Of a stretch of 35,190 bases of DNA, positions 25,636-34,067 are shown piece by piece. Made by a program: the position numbers and the translations under genes. A model generated the notes under the pieces. The model ran no database searches. It had not been told where the DNA came from and was given only the letters and a program-made list of their open reading frames with translations. Position 1 is the stretch's first letter. The number at the start of each line of letters is the position of its first letter. This DNA comes from an archaeon (GTDB lineage Archaea; Thermoproteota; Nitrososphaeria; Nitrososphaerales; Nitrosopumilaceae), in the NCBI GenBank assembly GCA_024276695.1, contig JAJRWR010000030.1, positions 1 through 35,190 of the forward strand, read 5' to 3'.

Positions 25636-25995
25636 TTAAAGACTTTCGAGTTCTTCAAGCAATAATTGTGCCTCTGTATTTTTTGGTTCAAGTTTAACTA
25701 TACGTCTGCAACAATCAATGGCTTCATTTTTTTGCTCCAAAGCTAAATGAGTATTGGTTTTCAGAGTCAAGTTTTCAACATCGTTGTTATCTAATTCAAA
25801 TGCTTTTTCAAAATAAGGCAGTGCTCTCTTGAAATCATCAACAATTGAGAATGCACTACCCATGATAAACATAAAATCATGATCATCAGAAAATTCCGAT
25901 TCCAGATTCCTTCCAAACGCGATGGCCTCATCATACTCTCCATCTCTGAGTAATTTTTTGAGACGTCGTTTAGGATGTTTGAAAAGACCAACCAT
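25636..25995 (-). CDS. TPR-repeat protein
   Basis: A 119-aa protein made of about three tetratricopeptide repeats: EYDEAIAFGRNLESEFSDD, then DFKRALPYFEKAFELDNND and KNEAIDCCRRIVKLEPKNTE. TPRs mediate protein-protein contacts. The basic N-terminus (FKHPKRRLKKLLRDG) may contact nucleic acid or membrane. Single gene, convergent with the 159-aa gene (8 bp apart). Confidence 0.8.
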   Translation of the reverse strand: MVGLFKHPKRRLKKLLRDGEYDEAIAFGRNLESEFSDDHDFMFIMGSAFSIVDDFKRALPYFEKAFELDNNDVENLTLKTNTHLALEQKNEAIDCCRRIVKLEPKNTEAQLLLEELESL

Positions 25996-26044
25996 GTTAT
26001 TTCAGAATTTTTAATAAATAATCACAATTTGAATGTAGATGAAT

Positions 26045-27526
26045 CTAGGACGATATGGTCATGATTCCTTCTTCAATAAGGAATTGAATTCCACCTACAA
26101 AAGAATCATCATCTATTTCACCATTAGCCCACCATCCAGCATTGTTCTTAATCCAGGATGGAATTTCATTACTACCTCCAGAAGATCCTTGAGAAGTTGG
26201 AGGAATTTTCATGATTCCTTCTTTAATTAGGAATTGTATGCCTTGAACAAAGGAGCTATCATCTATTTCACCATTAGCCCACCATCCAGCATTGTTCTTA
26301 ATCCAGGATGGGATATTTTGGGTAGGTGTAACAATGGTTACTGTTGGATTATCAACTAGAGGATTATCTTCAATTTCAATTTCTACAATAGCATATCCTC
26401 CCATTGATGCATCAGGTACCTGATATTCTGGGCCTGTGCCGTGAACAAATATTGCATATCGAGTAAGTCCTGCCGGTTCTTCTACGGGGAAAAGAAGATG
26501 AATTTGACCAAATCCGTTAAACAGATCATTTCGTCCAAGGTCTTCGGCATATGAGCGCAGTTTTTTGCCATTCTCATCTACAACCCAGATATCATAATGG
26601 ACCTGATCTATAAATTCTACATCATTAAATTTGCTCATAAAATTTATTTTCCAATCAATATTGCAACCTTCGATAGGAAATTCAGGAGCATAGTTGTACT
26701 GAATCATCATAGAGTTTGTATTTGTAGAAACACGACCACTAATATAATCAGAAAATTTTGTAGGACATCCTAATAATTCTTCTTTTGGAATTGTTTCTAC
26801 AACATCTTTGAAAGGATCATCCATCACATTTTCTTTAAAATCCAACAAAGTGTATTGATGCATTATTGGAGCAATACCCGTGGTAATCCATGCATAAGTT
26901 AATGCCTTAACAGGATAAGGGAAATCATCTACTATCCAGATTTCATTCCAATCACCACTATACCAACCAACAACAATTGAATCAACAGTTCCTGCAGGAA
27001 CTGTTATTGTCTCTGCACGTATTGGAATTAATTGAGATCCACCAATTGCACCAATTTTACCCCATGCGGCATCACTAAATTTTTGTGGTCCATGTATTCG
27101 ATCATCTTCATTTGCAGTAGCAAAAGCACCTAACCAAGCCAATGACGACTTGAATGCAATAGCATAATCAAAAAGATCATCATCAAACAATATAGGTTCA
27201 GGAACATTTTGACCAAGACCCATTGAGCCTTTGATTATTTTATTGCCATCAAGGATTACAATTTTTGCATCCCACAATGTTTCAGTTTCATATTGTATGA
27301 GTCCCTTGATCCATATTTTCAATTTAATTGGGGCACAATCATTAAGATCTAATTCGCACAAAGAATACTCGAAATAATCCCCTTCTTTAAGACCCTCACC
27401 CAAATACCACGTACCATCAACATTAACACCACCTGCTGTACCAGTACCTTGACCATAAGAAAGATTTGAAAATCCAAAACTAGAGATGATGGTCAAAAAC
27501 ACAAATAATACGATAAATCTATTCAT
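26045..27526 (-). CDS. secreted protein with two C-terminal WIKNNAGWWA repeats
   Basis: A 493-aa exported protein: signal peptide residues 1 to ~25 (cleavage near SYGQG), then a large domain of unknown fold. A beta-rich part follows at about 260-390 (YDIWVVDENGKKLRSYAEDL and RYAIFVHGTGPEYQVP). The C-terminus holds two 39-residue repeats (405-443 and 455-493) beginning IPSWIKNNAGWWANGEIDD. This repeat is common on surface proteins of ammonia-oxidising archaea and may act in cell-wall association (inference). The repeats are 54 bp identical at DNA level. Confidence 0.75.
   Translation of the reverse strand: MNRFIVLFVFLTIISSFGFSNLSYGQGTGTAGGVNVDGTWYLGEGLKEGDYFEYSLCELDLNDCAPIKLKIWIKGLIQYETETLWDAKIVILDGNKIIKGSMGLGQNVPEPILFDDDLFDYAIAFKSSLAWLGAFATANEDDRIHGPQKFSDAAWGKIGAIGGSQLIPIRAETITVPAGTVDSIVVGWYSGDWNEIWIVDDFPYPVKALTYAWITTGIAPIMHQYTLLDFKENVMDDPFKDVVETIPKEELLGCPTKFSDYISGRVSTNTNSMMIQYNYAPEFPIEGCNIDWKINFMSKFNDVEFIDQVHYDIWVVDENGKKLRSYAEDLGRNDLFNGFGQIHLLFPVEEPAGLTRYAIFVHGTGPEYQVPDASMGGYAIVEIEIEDNPLVDNPTVTIVTPTQNIPSWIKNNAGWWANGEIDDSSFVQGIQFLIKEGIMKIPPTSQGSSGGSNEIPSWIKNNAGWWANGEIDDDSFVGGIQFLIEEGIMTISS
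26048..26164 (-). repeat. WIKNNAGWWA repeat, second copy
   Basis: Encodes residues 455-493 of the secreted protein. It shares an identical 54-bp block (26109-26162) with the first copy at 26258-26311. Confidence 0.85.
26198..26314 (-). repeat. WIKNNAGWWA repeat, first copy
   Basis: Encodes residues 405-443. The identical 54-bp block includes third codon positions, so the two copies were duplicated or homogenised recently. Confidence 0.85.
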
Positions 27527-27647
27527 AACAACGATTACAAAATATCCTAGTTAAACGTTATTCATCTTTGTAAAAAATGAGGGAAATTTGCAATAACATG
27601 TAATTAAAATAAGCAAATATAGAGGAACAAGTACAGGAATTCCAGAA

Positions 27648-27815
27648 ATGTGCGAATGTTCCAAAATCCACTTGTTTGAAGTAGAATTCAAACTAGACGG
27701 GATGGCCGTGGTTCCTACTCATAAGAACTGCGGATTTGCACTGGATGAGAAACAAGCTGACAAGTTCCAAAAAGAGTTAGTAAAATCATGGGGCTTTGAG
27801 GACGAAGACGATTAA
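27648..27815 (+). CDS. small acidic protein (55 aa) with N-terminal CxC
   Basis: A 55-aa ORF beginning MCECSKIHLFEVEFKLDG, with a third cysteine in HKNCGFALDE and an acidic tail GFEDEDD. An AAATATAG element at 27615-27622 sits about 27-30 bp before the ATG, as for leaderless transcripts. The codon pattern is coding-like and the N-terminal C-x-C plus Cys28 could bind a metal. Function unknown. It is convergent with the metallothionein-like gene 39 bp away. Confidence 0.55.
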   Translation: MCECSKIHLFEVEFKLDGMAVVPTHKNCGFALDEKQADKFQKELVKSWGFEDEDD

Positions 27816-27817
27816 TT

Positions 27818-27850
27818 CATTAAAAAATAAAAAATAAAAAATAAAATTTG
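27818..27850 (-). terminator. T-rich terminator of the metallothionein-like gene
   Basis: Immediately after the stop codon the minus strand is three repeated TATTTTTT-like blocks, a strong U-rich archaeal terminator. The tract lies between two convergent small genes. Confidence 0.5.
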
Positions 27851-27854
27851 CTAT

Positions 27855-28001
27855 CTATGACATTTGTCCAACAGCTTCTTTACAAACGTCAGTTGAACAT
27901 TTGCAATCTGAACTGCAGATACAATGACCTTGCATTGCGCAGTCACAGGAGTAATCTGGATCGCCGCTATCAGCTTCGCATCCACATGCTTGATCTACCA
28001 T
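27855..28001 (-). CDS. metallothionein-like cysteine-rich protein (48 aa)
   Basis: A 48-aa ORF with nine cysteines arranged as four C-x-C motifs plus one more: ACGCE, SCDCAM, HCICSS, DCKCST and VCKEA, with one histidine next to a pair. There is no signal peptide, aromatic residues are almost absent (one Tyr), and many Asp/Ser/Gly are present, as in metallothioneins. A TTTTAAAA box at 28024-28031 lies about 26 bp upstream of the ATG (leaderless), and a T-rich tract follows the stop, so the gene has its own promoter and terminator. It would bind soft or borderline metals (Cu, Zn, Cd) or metalloid in the cytoplasm (inference). Confidence 0.65.
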   Translation of the reverse strand: MVDQACGCEADSGDPDYSCDCAMQGHCICSSDCKCSTDVCKEAVGQMS

Positions 28002-28023
28002 GATAAATCAGTAATTGTACTTG

Positions 28024-28031
28024 TTTTAAAA
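28024..28031 (-). promoter_or_regulatory. TATA box of the metallothionein-like gene
   Basis: Perfect palindromic TTTTAAAA centred 26-27 bp upstream of the start codon at 28001, the canonical distance to an archaeal transcription start. This predicts a leaderless mRNA. Confidence 0.5.
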
Positions 28032-28054
28032 GGTTAGTACATTCAGATAGAATA

Positions 28055-28939
28055 CTATGCACTTGTGAGAATCTCAAGAATTTCATTGCAAGATTTTTGC
28101 ACAAGATCTGATTGTTGTTTAAGCAGATTAAAGTCAGCCTCAACATCAAATGCAATTTTTAGGATGTGAAAAAGACCTTGTTTACGGTTTAATGTATGCT
28201 TGATTTTGATAAAGTTTTCTTTGTTTACATATCCTAGATAAAAATAACAATCCGAAAGCATAGAATTTTTCACAAAGAAATCATGTTTTTGTTGAATAAT
28301 TTCAGAATGGTTATTTTTTTCAATTAAATCAGAAAATCCAATTGTTGATTTCAACATGCGTTCAAGCAACGTTGGGGTAGCTCGCTCAATTCCAACAGTC
28401 TGAGTTACAATAGAGACATGTCCATTGATAGAATTTTTCTCTAGTTTTCGAAGTAGATCAAGCATATGAGAAGGACTTGAACGCTGATGATTAATTGAGG
28501 AAATTGCATCAGCTAAATAGAAAGTTGCACATTTTTGCCAACATGGTGCAAATACATCGGAGGACTCTATTGCTTGGATAGTTTTTTGGCAACAAAATTG
28601 GGATTCAATTAGACAGTTTTTTGCAAAATCAGAAAATAAAGATGCATGTTTTTCACGAATTTTAGCAAGCATCATTCGTAGATCCCATGACTCATCATGA
28701 ATAATTTGCATTTGATCATATTGTAGAAGTTTCTCAGAATGAGTTTCAGACATTGATGCATGATGAAGAATTACAAATTCATCATCACACTTGATAATTT
28801 TGTCAGATTCGGATTTTTCATCAAAAACAAAAACATCATAATCACATGAATCAAAAGATAGATTAGAAATTCTGCACCCTCCAAACCCCACAGGATGTCC
28901 AGATAACCCATTTTCTTCAATGAATTTTTTAATATTCAT
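28055..28939 (-). CDS. conserved hypothetical protein, possible nucleotidyltransferase-like fold
   Basis: A 294-aa protein not clearly recognised. Near residue 20 it reads VGFGGCRIS and then SCDYDVFVFDE, which resembles the G-G/S...D-x-D pattern of the nucleotidyltransferase superfamily. The rest is mostly helical with several cysteines and includes CWQKCATFYLADAISS and LLERMLKSTIGFSDLI. No membrane segment. The fold suggestion is weak: the third acidic residue of a nucleotidyltransferase site is not evident. It could be a degraded or a wholly different family. Confidence 0.45.
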   Translation of the reverse strand: MNIKKFIEENGLSGHPVGFGGCRISNLSFDSCDYDVFVFDEKSESDKIIKCDDEFVILHHASMSETHSEKLLQYDQMQIIHDESWDLRMMLAKIREKHASLFSDFAKNCLIESQFCCQKTIQAIESSDVFAPCWQKCATFYLADAISSINHQRSSPSHMLDLLRKLEKNSINGHVSIVTQTVGIERATPTLLERMLKSTIGFSDLIEKNNHSEIIQQKHDFFVKNSMLSDCYFYLGYVNKENFIKIKHTLNRKQGLFHILKIAFDVEADFNLLKQQSDLVQKSCNEILEILTSA

Positions 28940-29051
28940 ATGAAAGAATATCTTTGATTTTTCTATAAAGGAATCAACTCACAAAGTTTCACAAATTCAT
29001 GCAAAGTCAAAACATTTCCTTTAAATTGAGATTGAATTTATTTTTTATCAA

Positions 29052-29126
29052 GCTCCTATAGTGTAGTCCGGTTAAGCATTTTGGCTTCTCAAGCCAAAGA
29101 CTCGGGTTCAAATCCCGATGGGAGCA
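29052..29126 (+). tRNA. tRNA-Glu (anticodon CTC)
   Basis: A 75-nt cloverleaf can be drawn. The acceptor stem GCTCCTA pairs with TGGGAGC with one G-T. The anticodon arm is TTGGC-TTCTCAA-GCCAA with anticodon CTC (Glu, codon GAG), and the T arm is TCGGG-TTCAAAT-CCCGA. The discriminator base is A and CCA is not encoded, as usual in archaea. No intron. Glu-tRNA is also the precursor for 5-aminolevulinate in the C5 pathway served by hemL in this window. The 3' side marks the left edge of the accessory region. Confidence 0.92.
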
Positions 29127-29293
29127 TTACGTATATGGGGATATAGTTAAGAGAGATATTTTCGTACCCACATGGAAATGAATATATCAAAAAATCTTGA
29201 ATCTTTCTTTTGTTTTTTTGTAAGACGTTCTGTTGTATTCTCTTACGAGTTGATTTAATCAAGAATATTAGGCTGGATTTGATACAATAGACA

Positions 29294-30274
29294 TTGGAGA
29301 ATAAATCTAGAATATTGGATAAAGATGTTGAGGAGATAGGAGACAAACTTCTAGAGTATTTGGGACCAATTATGTCAAAAATATCTGGAGAGAAAATTCC
29401 TAAACGTCTGAACAAGAAAGATAGAGATGATTTGAAAAATACGTTAGACTTTTTTAGTATTCAAGGTGAGAAAAAGACTGCACTTGATAATTCTGTATTA
29501 CCTAAAAATTTCAAAATAAACCAACAAATACAATTCATGGATAACTTGTTTGCTAATATGCTGGGAATACAAGATAGTAATCCTACAAAATTAATGATTG
29601 AGCAAGGTGATCCTAAGATTTTATATTCCAGAATGTTAAACTCTGAAAAAAAAGCAAATGCATTTCAGAAAAATATCCATGATATCTATTACAAAATTGG
29701 AAAGTTAGGACGAATGTCTCAATTTGAAAAATTTCAAGAATCAATAGGAATAGATACATTCATTTCTCACTCACAAAGTGCAGAACGATTAAACAAACAT
29801 GTGAAATATCTTTTAAGATCGAGAAAACGATTTTCAAAGAGAATTATTGAACGACATATTGACATCTTCAAAGAATCTGCAGGTTATCTTGAAACATTAT
29901 TCTTTATACTTTATGGAATGAATTTGATAATCAAAAACAAATACAAGCCATTTAAAGAAATTAGAAACAAGTATCAGATAGGCAGCATAGTGAAAGAACT
30001 TGAAAAGGAAGGCTTGTTTGTGTCTTTAGTTAAACCATATAATCCACATATACGAAATTCCATTCAACATTCTACACATCAGATTGACTCAATTGAAAAG
30101 AAAATAGAATTTTTTGACAGAGAATACCATTTAGTTATGGATTTTGCTGATTTTGTCAATTATGTGCAGAAGATTGGAGTATTGGAAATAATGTTGTCTA
30201 GAATTGAGTATGAATTGTCTCATCTTAAATTCCTTGAATACCAGAAATACAGAGAGATATTTTTTAAAAACTAA
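29294..30274 (+). CDS. hypothetical helical protein with HEPN-like RN-x3-H motif
   Basis: A 326-aa, predominantly helical, lysine-rich protein without a recognised family. The first frame codon is a TTG; the first ATG is at 29372 (residue 27, MSKISGEK). In the C-terminal third, PHIRNSIQHS (Arg254, Asn255, His259) lies after a long helix and before an IEFFDREYHLVMDF strand-helix segment. This arrangement is common in HEPN ribonuclease-like domains. HEPN catalysis uses R-x4-6-H, here R-x4-H. The assignment is by motif and layout only. It is the first gene after tRNA-Glu. Confidence 0.45.
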   Translation: MENKSRILDKDVEEIGDKLLEYLGPIMSKISGEKIPKRLNKKDRDDLKNTLDFFSIQGEKKTALDNSVLPKNFKINQQIQFMDNLFANMLGIQDSNPTKLMIEQGDPKILYSRMLNSEKKANAFQKNIHDIYYKIGKLGRMSQFEKFQESIGIDTFISHSQSAERLNKHVKYLLRSRKRFSKRIIERHIDIFKESAGYLETLFFILYGMNLIIKNKYKPFKEIRNKYQIGSIVKELEKEGLFVSLVKPYNPHIRNSIQHSTHQIDSIEKKIEFFDREYHLVMDFADFVNYVQKIGVLEIMLSRIEYELSHLKFLEYQKYREIFFKN

Positions 30275-30468
30275 TTTTTATTGTATCTAATTAAAAATCT
30301 AGGTCATTAAACACATCATCCCAGTAAACAGATCCCAGATAAACCCAATGGAACTCTCTAATCATGTTTGTCGTTTTTAGAAAAAAGTAGTCAATTCCAA
30401 AAATGAATATTCGTTGACCCAGATCGAACAAACTTTCAATCAAAACAGTTCTAATTTGATTTTAAATT

Positions 30469-30576
30469 ATGAAAGAGTCCATGATAGGATTATGCTCAAA
30501 ATGCTACTCGTCAGGGGTTTCGCTTGTATTAGATGAGGAAACATTTGAGGTAGTGTGTGACAAGTGCAGGAATTAG
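30469..30576 (+). CDS. mini zinc-ribbon protein (35 aa), second copy
   Basis: A 35-aa ORF reading MKESMIGLCSKCYSSGVSL then VVCDKCRN, with two C-x2-C pairs. It shares the GLC-x2-C-x-SS design with the 32-aa ORF at 20319. Spacing between the pairs is 18 residues. The region around it (30275-30646) holds no other recognisable gene. Function unknown. Confidence 0.55.
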   Translation: MKESMIGLCSKCYSSGVSLVLDEETFEVVCDKCRN

Positions 30577-30646
30577 AATAATATCCATTGCCAAACAAAC
30601 GTGCACTTTCTTGCCAGATAAACAAGAATGATTGTAATTAATCTAT

Positions 30647-30865
30647 CTATATTCTTTTTACTTGTTGTAAAATCATTAATCTATGTCTGGTCTGCGTTCC
30701 CTTGGGTTTTGTCCTTAGCACATAACTGCAGCATGGACAATGCTTGCCATCCCAGTTTATGAAAATCTCGCATATTGAGCATCTTTTCTGACCATTATCA
30801 TACCTGCTGTTTATTCCAAAAGGCTTGTTTGCCTTGTACCTGGGACAGATTCCTTTGCAAGCCAT
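30647..30865 (-). CDS. small zinc-binding protein (72 aa)
   Basis: A 72-aa protein with seven cysteines: ACKGICPRYKANKPFG at the N-terminus, RCSICEIFINWDG in the middle, and HCPCCSYVLRTKP. These make a zinc ribbon or double zinc site, followed by a basic tail (TRHRLMILQQVKRI). Small proteins with this ACKGIC...WDG...CPCC pattern are, from memory, recurrent in ammonia-oxidising archaea. A nucleic-acid-binding or transcription-associated role is a guess from the basic tail. Confidence 0.65.
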   Translation of the reverse strand: MACKGICPRYKANKPFGINSRYDNGQKRCSICEIFINWDGKHCPCCSYVLRTKPKGTQTRHRLMILQQVKRI

Positions 30866-31109
30866 GATGTGAATATAAAATTAGGAATTTATGAATCTAA
30901 AGAATCATACATAACGATTAACCATCGATCAAAATTAAATTGAGAAATTCTGGGAAATGCTTAAGTTTCAAAATGTCATAACTAACGTAAGAATAAAGTT
31001 CACCTCTACCCCTTGAGTGAGATGCTCTAAAGGAAACCAAACGGGATTTTGCATGGGCTTTGTTCTTTTTAATCGCATTATTCTAAAACAAGCAATTCTG
31101 TATTATTTC

Positions 31110-31125
31110 ATTTCCCTGTGGAAAT
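31110..31125 (-). terminator. short hairpin downstream of the TPR surface protein gene
   Basis: ATTTCC-CTGT-GGAAAT forms a perfect 6-bp stem with a 4-nt loop 20 bp beyond the stop codon at 31146. It may mark the transcript end, although no long T tract follows. The rest of 30866-31145 shows no gene or RNA that I recognise. Confidence 0.3.
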
Positions 31126-31145
31126 AACATTATCAAAAAGTTATC

Positions 31146-33626
31146 TTACTGGGATTTTGAAACATCCATAACTGTTTGATAAATTTCCCTGTATGCGGGT
31201 ATGTCAGGATATATCTGAACAGCCACGTCAGCATTCTCCAAAGCCTCATCATATCTTTCAAGGATCATCAGAGTGAATGCTTTTCCAACATATGCGTCTG
31301 CATAGTTTGGGTCTATCTTGATTGCCTGATCAAAACTCTGTATTGCCCTATTGTGCTGGTCCGCACTGGACAATGCATGTCCCAAGCGGAACCACCCCTC
31401 TGCAAAGTCAGGATTGGTTTTAATAATCTCTTCAAATGTCTCTAATTCCCTTTTAGATTCTCCTAATCTTGAAAGAGATTTTCCCTTGGTAATAATGGCT
31501 TCTGGATTATTGATGTCTAAATTCTCCAAAATAAAATCAGCAGTCTTTATTGCCTGTTGATATTCATGACCATGGTACAATATTTCAGATTCACGCAACA
31601 GCAGCTGTATATCCATCTCTGGTTTTTCACCAAACTGTTCTAGTTTTTCTACAAGATGCATGCTGTCATTTTTGATGTTTTCAATACAATCAATGACTTG
31701 GTTGGGTACTATGTATTCCCTGCTTCTTTTCTCATCATTTATTGTGAATTCTTGTTTTTCAAAAATCAGTCCTAGCAACTCGTTGTTTTGTTTCAGACTG
31801 TTTTTTATTTCCTCAATGTAGGTATTTGTAACAAATTTCTGAGTCATGTCTTTTCTGGAACAGTTATCATCAAACAATGACAAGAAGACTTTTTGATGAG
31901 TACGTTCTGGAATCATATCCTCCAATAAAGAAAACTGTGACTCTTCTCTTACCTGAAATTTGTGTTGTTCCATAACATCATTCCAAGATACCGTCATGGT
32001 ATAGACTCCTGCATCATGGATTCTTGGAGCTTCAAAATCATATTCTGTGGACCATGTATAGTCTACATATCCAATTTCCGTGCCACCAATGTCTATTGGC
32101 TGTGGGTTTTTCCAGACTATGTTGCCTTTAGAGTTATTGATTGTCACATCTAGATGACCTTCATTGGGCAGATGACCCTGAGTCAAAATCTCAAAAGAGA
32201 TGGGCTGCCCTGACAGGTAAACCTCCTTGAGGTCATATGTCCTTATTATGAGGGATCTGTCCTTGAAGGGATTGAAAAATGATTCAGGAATGGATAAAAG
32301 TCCGTCTCCCTTCTCAAATGGGATGGATTCTGCAATTCTGTACAGCTCTGAGAATGGCATTCCGCCTTCTATGACGTACAGCATATTATGATCCAAGTAT
32401 GTCGTTATTCTTCCAAAAATACTATCTCCGTAATTTACCTTTTCCAGTGCAGCTGGATATCCATTGACATATGTCGTCATGGAATCTGCAGAGAACCTTT
32501 CTGCCAGTCGTGTGAACTTGTCAGATTCGTGCATCTCATATGGATATCCATATGATTTTGCATCTGCTAGTCTGATTGCCAACCCGCCAGACGCAAGAAA
32601 TTCTGGGTTTATTCCATGGCCCAACTTATCTTTAAATGATTCGCTTTGTGTGCTGTTTGCATAGTATGTTGCAGCTTCGGGATAGTGGTAAAATCCGCAC
32701 TCATACTTGTAGCCTAACGGAAGATACGAAGGCGATTCTGGAATCTTGTGGATTTTTGCATATGGCAAGAATATGTCATGCGATGGAGCGCAATCATAGT
32801 ACGGTGTTACAGTTATGGTCCCTTTGAGGTTTGCAGGAGTTATTGTATAGTTTAGAGGAATACCATATGGCGTGCCCCAACTTCCAAAGTGGTACGAGAA
32901 TGACTTTTCTGGAGGGATGATGATTTTATCCTCGTTTGTATTCTTGGAAAACTCGTTTTCAAACAGTCTCTCTGGTTCATGTGGATTATAATATCTATCA
33001 TCTTCATTTCTCTGGTAATTGATTGGGTCAGTGGACCTTAATGTGATTTCTCTGTTCAATTCATTGTGAAAAATAACGGTATTGTTAATTCCTCCATCAA
33101 AGATTCTAATGTTGCCATTGGCAAGTGTTGCAAGTCCGATATCGTTTCTTGTGACGTTGATAAATACTGGCATGTTCTCCCAAAAATGAGATTCAAACAT
33201 TATGCGTACCATCATCTGTTCGTTTTTGTATTCAAATGGACAGTCAAAATAATATACGGTATCTGGAATTTGCGCAACGTTGTTGTCTGTTGGGATTTTT
33301 ACTGCATCAAAGTCATACATTTCAATCATATCCAAGACAAGGCTTGTCTTGATATCAGTATCAAAGCGAGTGTAAAATTCTGGTGGAGTGTCAGAAAATT
33401 GAACATCTTTTCTAATTTGGGAGGTTTCTTCTAAGTATCTTGATAGAAAATCCAGAGGATACACAATATTGTCATCTGATATTGTAAAACAAATTGGTTT
33501 TTCATAATCTTCTGGTACTGCATACAGTCCAATTTTTGCATTCCTTGAGATCAGGTCATCATACTCTATGGAGTCATACTTGAATGCAGAAATTTGTTCC
33601 CCATCATTAAAAACAAAAAAAGAATT
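31146..33626 (-). pseudogene. TPR protein with 5' truncation
   Basis: The reported frame begins with GTG at 33464 (772 aa), but coding sequence continues upstream in frame for 54 codons (for example SAFKYDSIEYDDLISRN and PEDYEKPICFTISDD) to a TAG at 33627-33629. No ATG, GTG or TTG occurs in that stretch, so the true N-terminus, probably with a signal peptide, is missing. Visible parts are a beta-rich domain in the first ~400 residues, an Ig-like segment near 420-520, and four TPR units at the C-terminus (for example HNRAIQSFDQAIKIDPNYAD). Translation from the internal GTG would give a cytoplasmic protein. Base composition is visibly richer in GC than neighbours, suggesting a separate origin. 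Confidence 0.6.
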
Positions 33627-34067
33627 CTAGATTATAATAAATTAATTAAAAATAATACAAACCATCCAATGATAAAATACATTGAGAAATACATTAAATC
33701 ATTTAATGAACTTAAAACAATTCCTCTAGTGTGTTATTTTTTTACCTTAAGGAATTTAATTGTGCATGCAGGCATTAGAGAAATATATCATAATCTTCAA
33801 TCTGATCAAAAAGCAATAGACAGTAGAAGATTTAACATCGACATGTTTCAAAGTTTTCTTCTTTTAGAAGATGGAGGTTTCCTTCTGACAGAAGATGGCA
33901 ACAGATTGATATTAGATAGTGAATCAGTAACCGATTTTGATTATGTTAGTAGATTAAATGAAAATGAAAAAATATCCTTGCAGAAAAAACTTCAATCCTC
34001 TGAGGCTATGGATTTACTAAGTGAATACAAAAAAAATATAGATACATTTCAATCCAAATTACTCTAA
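33594..34067 (+). CDS. hypothetical protein with HEPN-like RN-x3-H motif
   Basis: The frame opens with TTG at 33594, but ATG at 33669 (residue 26, MIKYIEKY) is the better start: a TTATAATAA box near 33632-33640 lies 26-30 bp before it. That leaves 132 aa. The motif LRNLIVHAG (Arg53, Asn54, His58 in the long frame) follows a hydrophobic helix, as in HEPN domains. The remainder is polar, including QSFLLLEDGGFLLTEDGNRL. Function is not established; toxin- or RNase-like activity is possible from motif alone. Confidence 0.4.
   Translation: MFPIIKNKKRILDYNKLIKNNTNHPMIKYIEKYIKSFNELKTIPLVCYFFTLRNLIVHAGIREIYHNLQSDQKAIDSRRFNIDMFQSFLLLEDGGFLLTEDGNRLILDSESVTDFDYVSRLNENEKISLQKKLQSSEAMDLLSEYKKNIDTFQSKLL

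Noticed and set aside
27970-28155. 61-aa minus-strand frame between the metallothionein-like gene and the 294-aa gene
   Set aside because: It overlaps both genes out of frame, has no promoter-like element, and its sequence is low in coding character.
28055-28939. Firm nucleotidyltransferase or MNT-HEPN assignment
   Set aside because: Only a weak GG...D-x-D pattern is visible and the third acidic residue is missing; kept as hypothetical.
29089-29415. 108-aa minus-strand frame over the tRNA-Glu 3' end
   Set aside because: It reads through the tRNA and across the start of the 326-aa gene; the C-terminus ending PSGFEPESLA is the familiar false translation of a tRNA.
31176-33434. Several plus-strand frames of 60-122 aa across the TPR gene
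   Set aside because: They are antisense shadows: the minus-strand frame has clear TPR repeats and continuous coding character.
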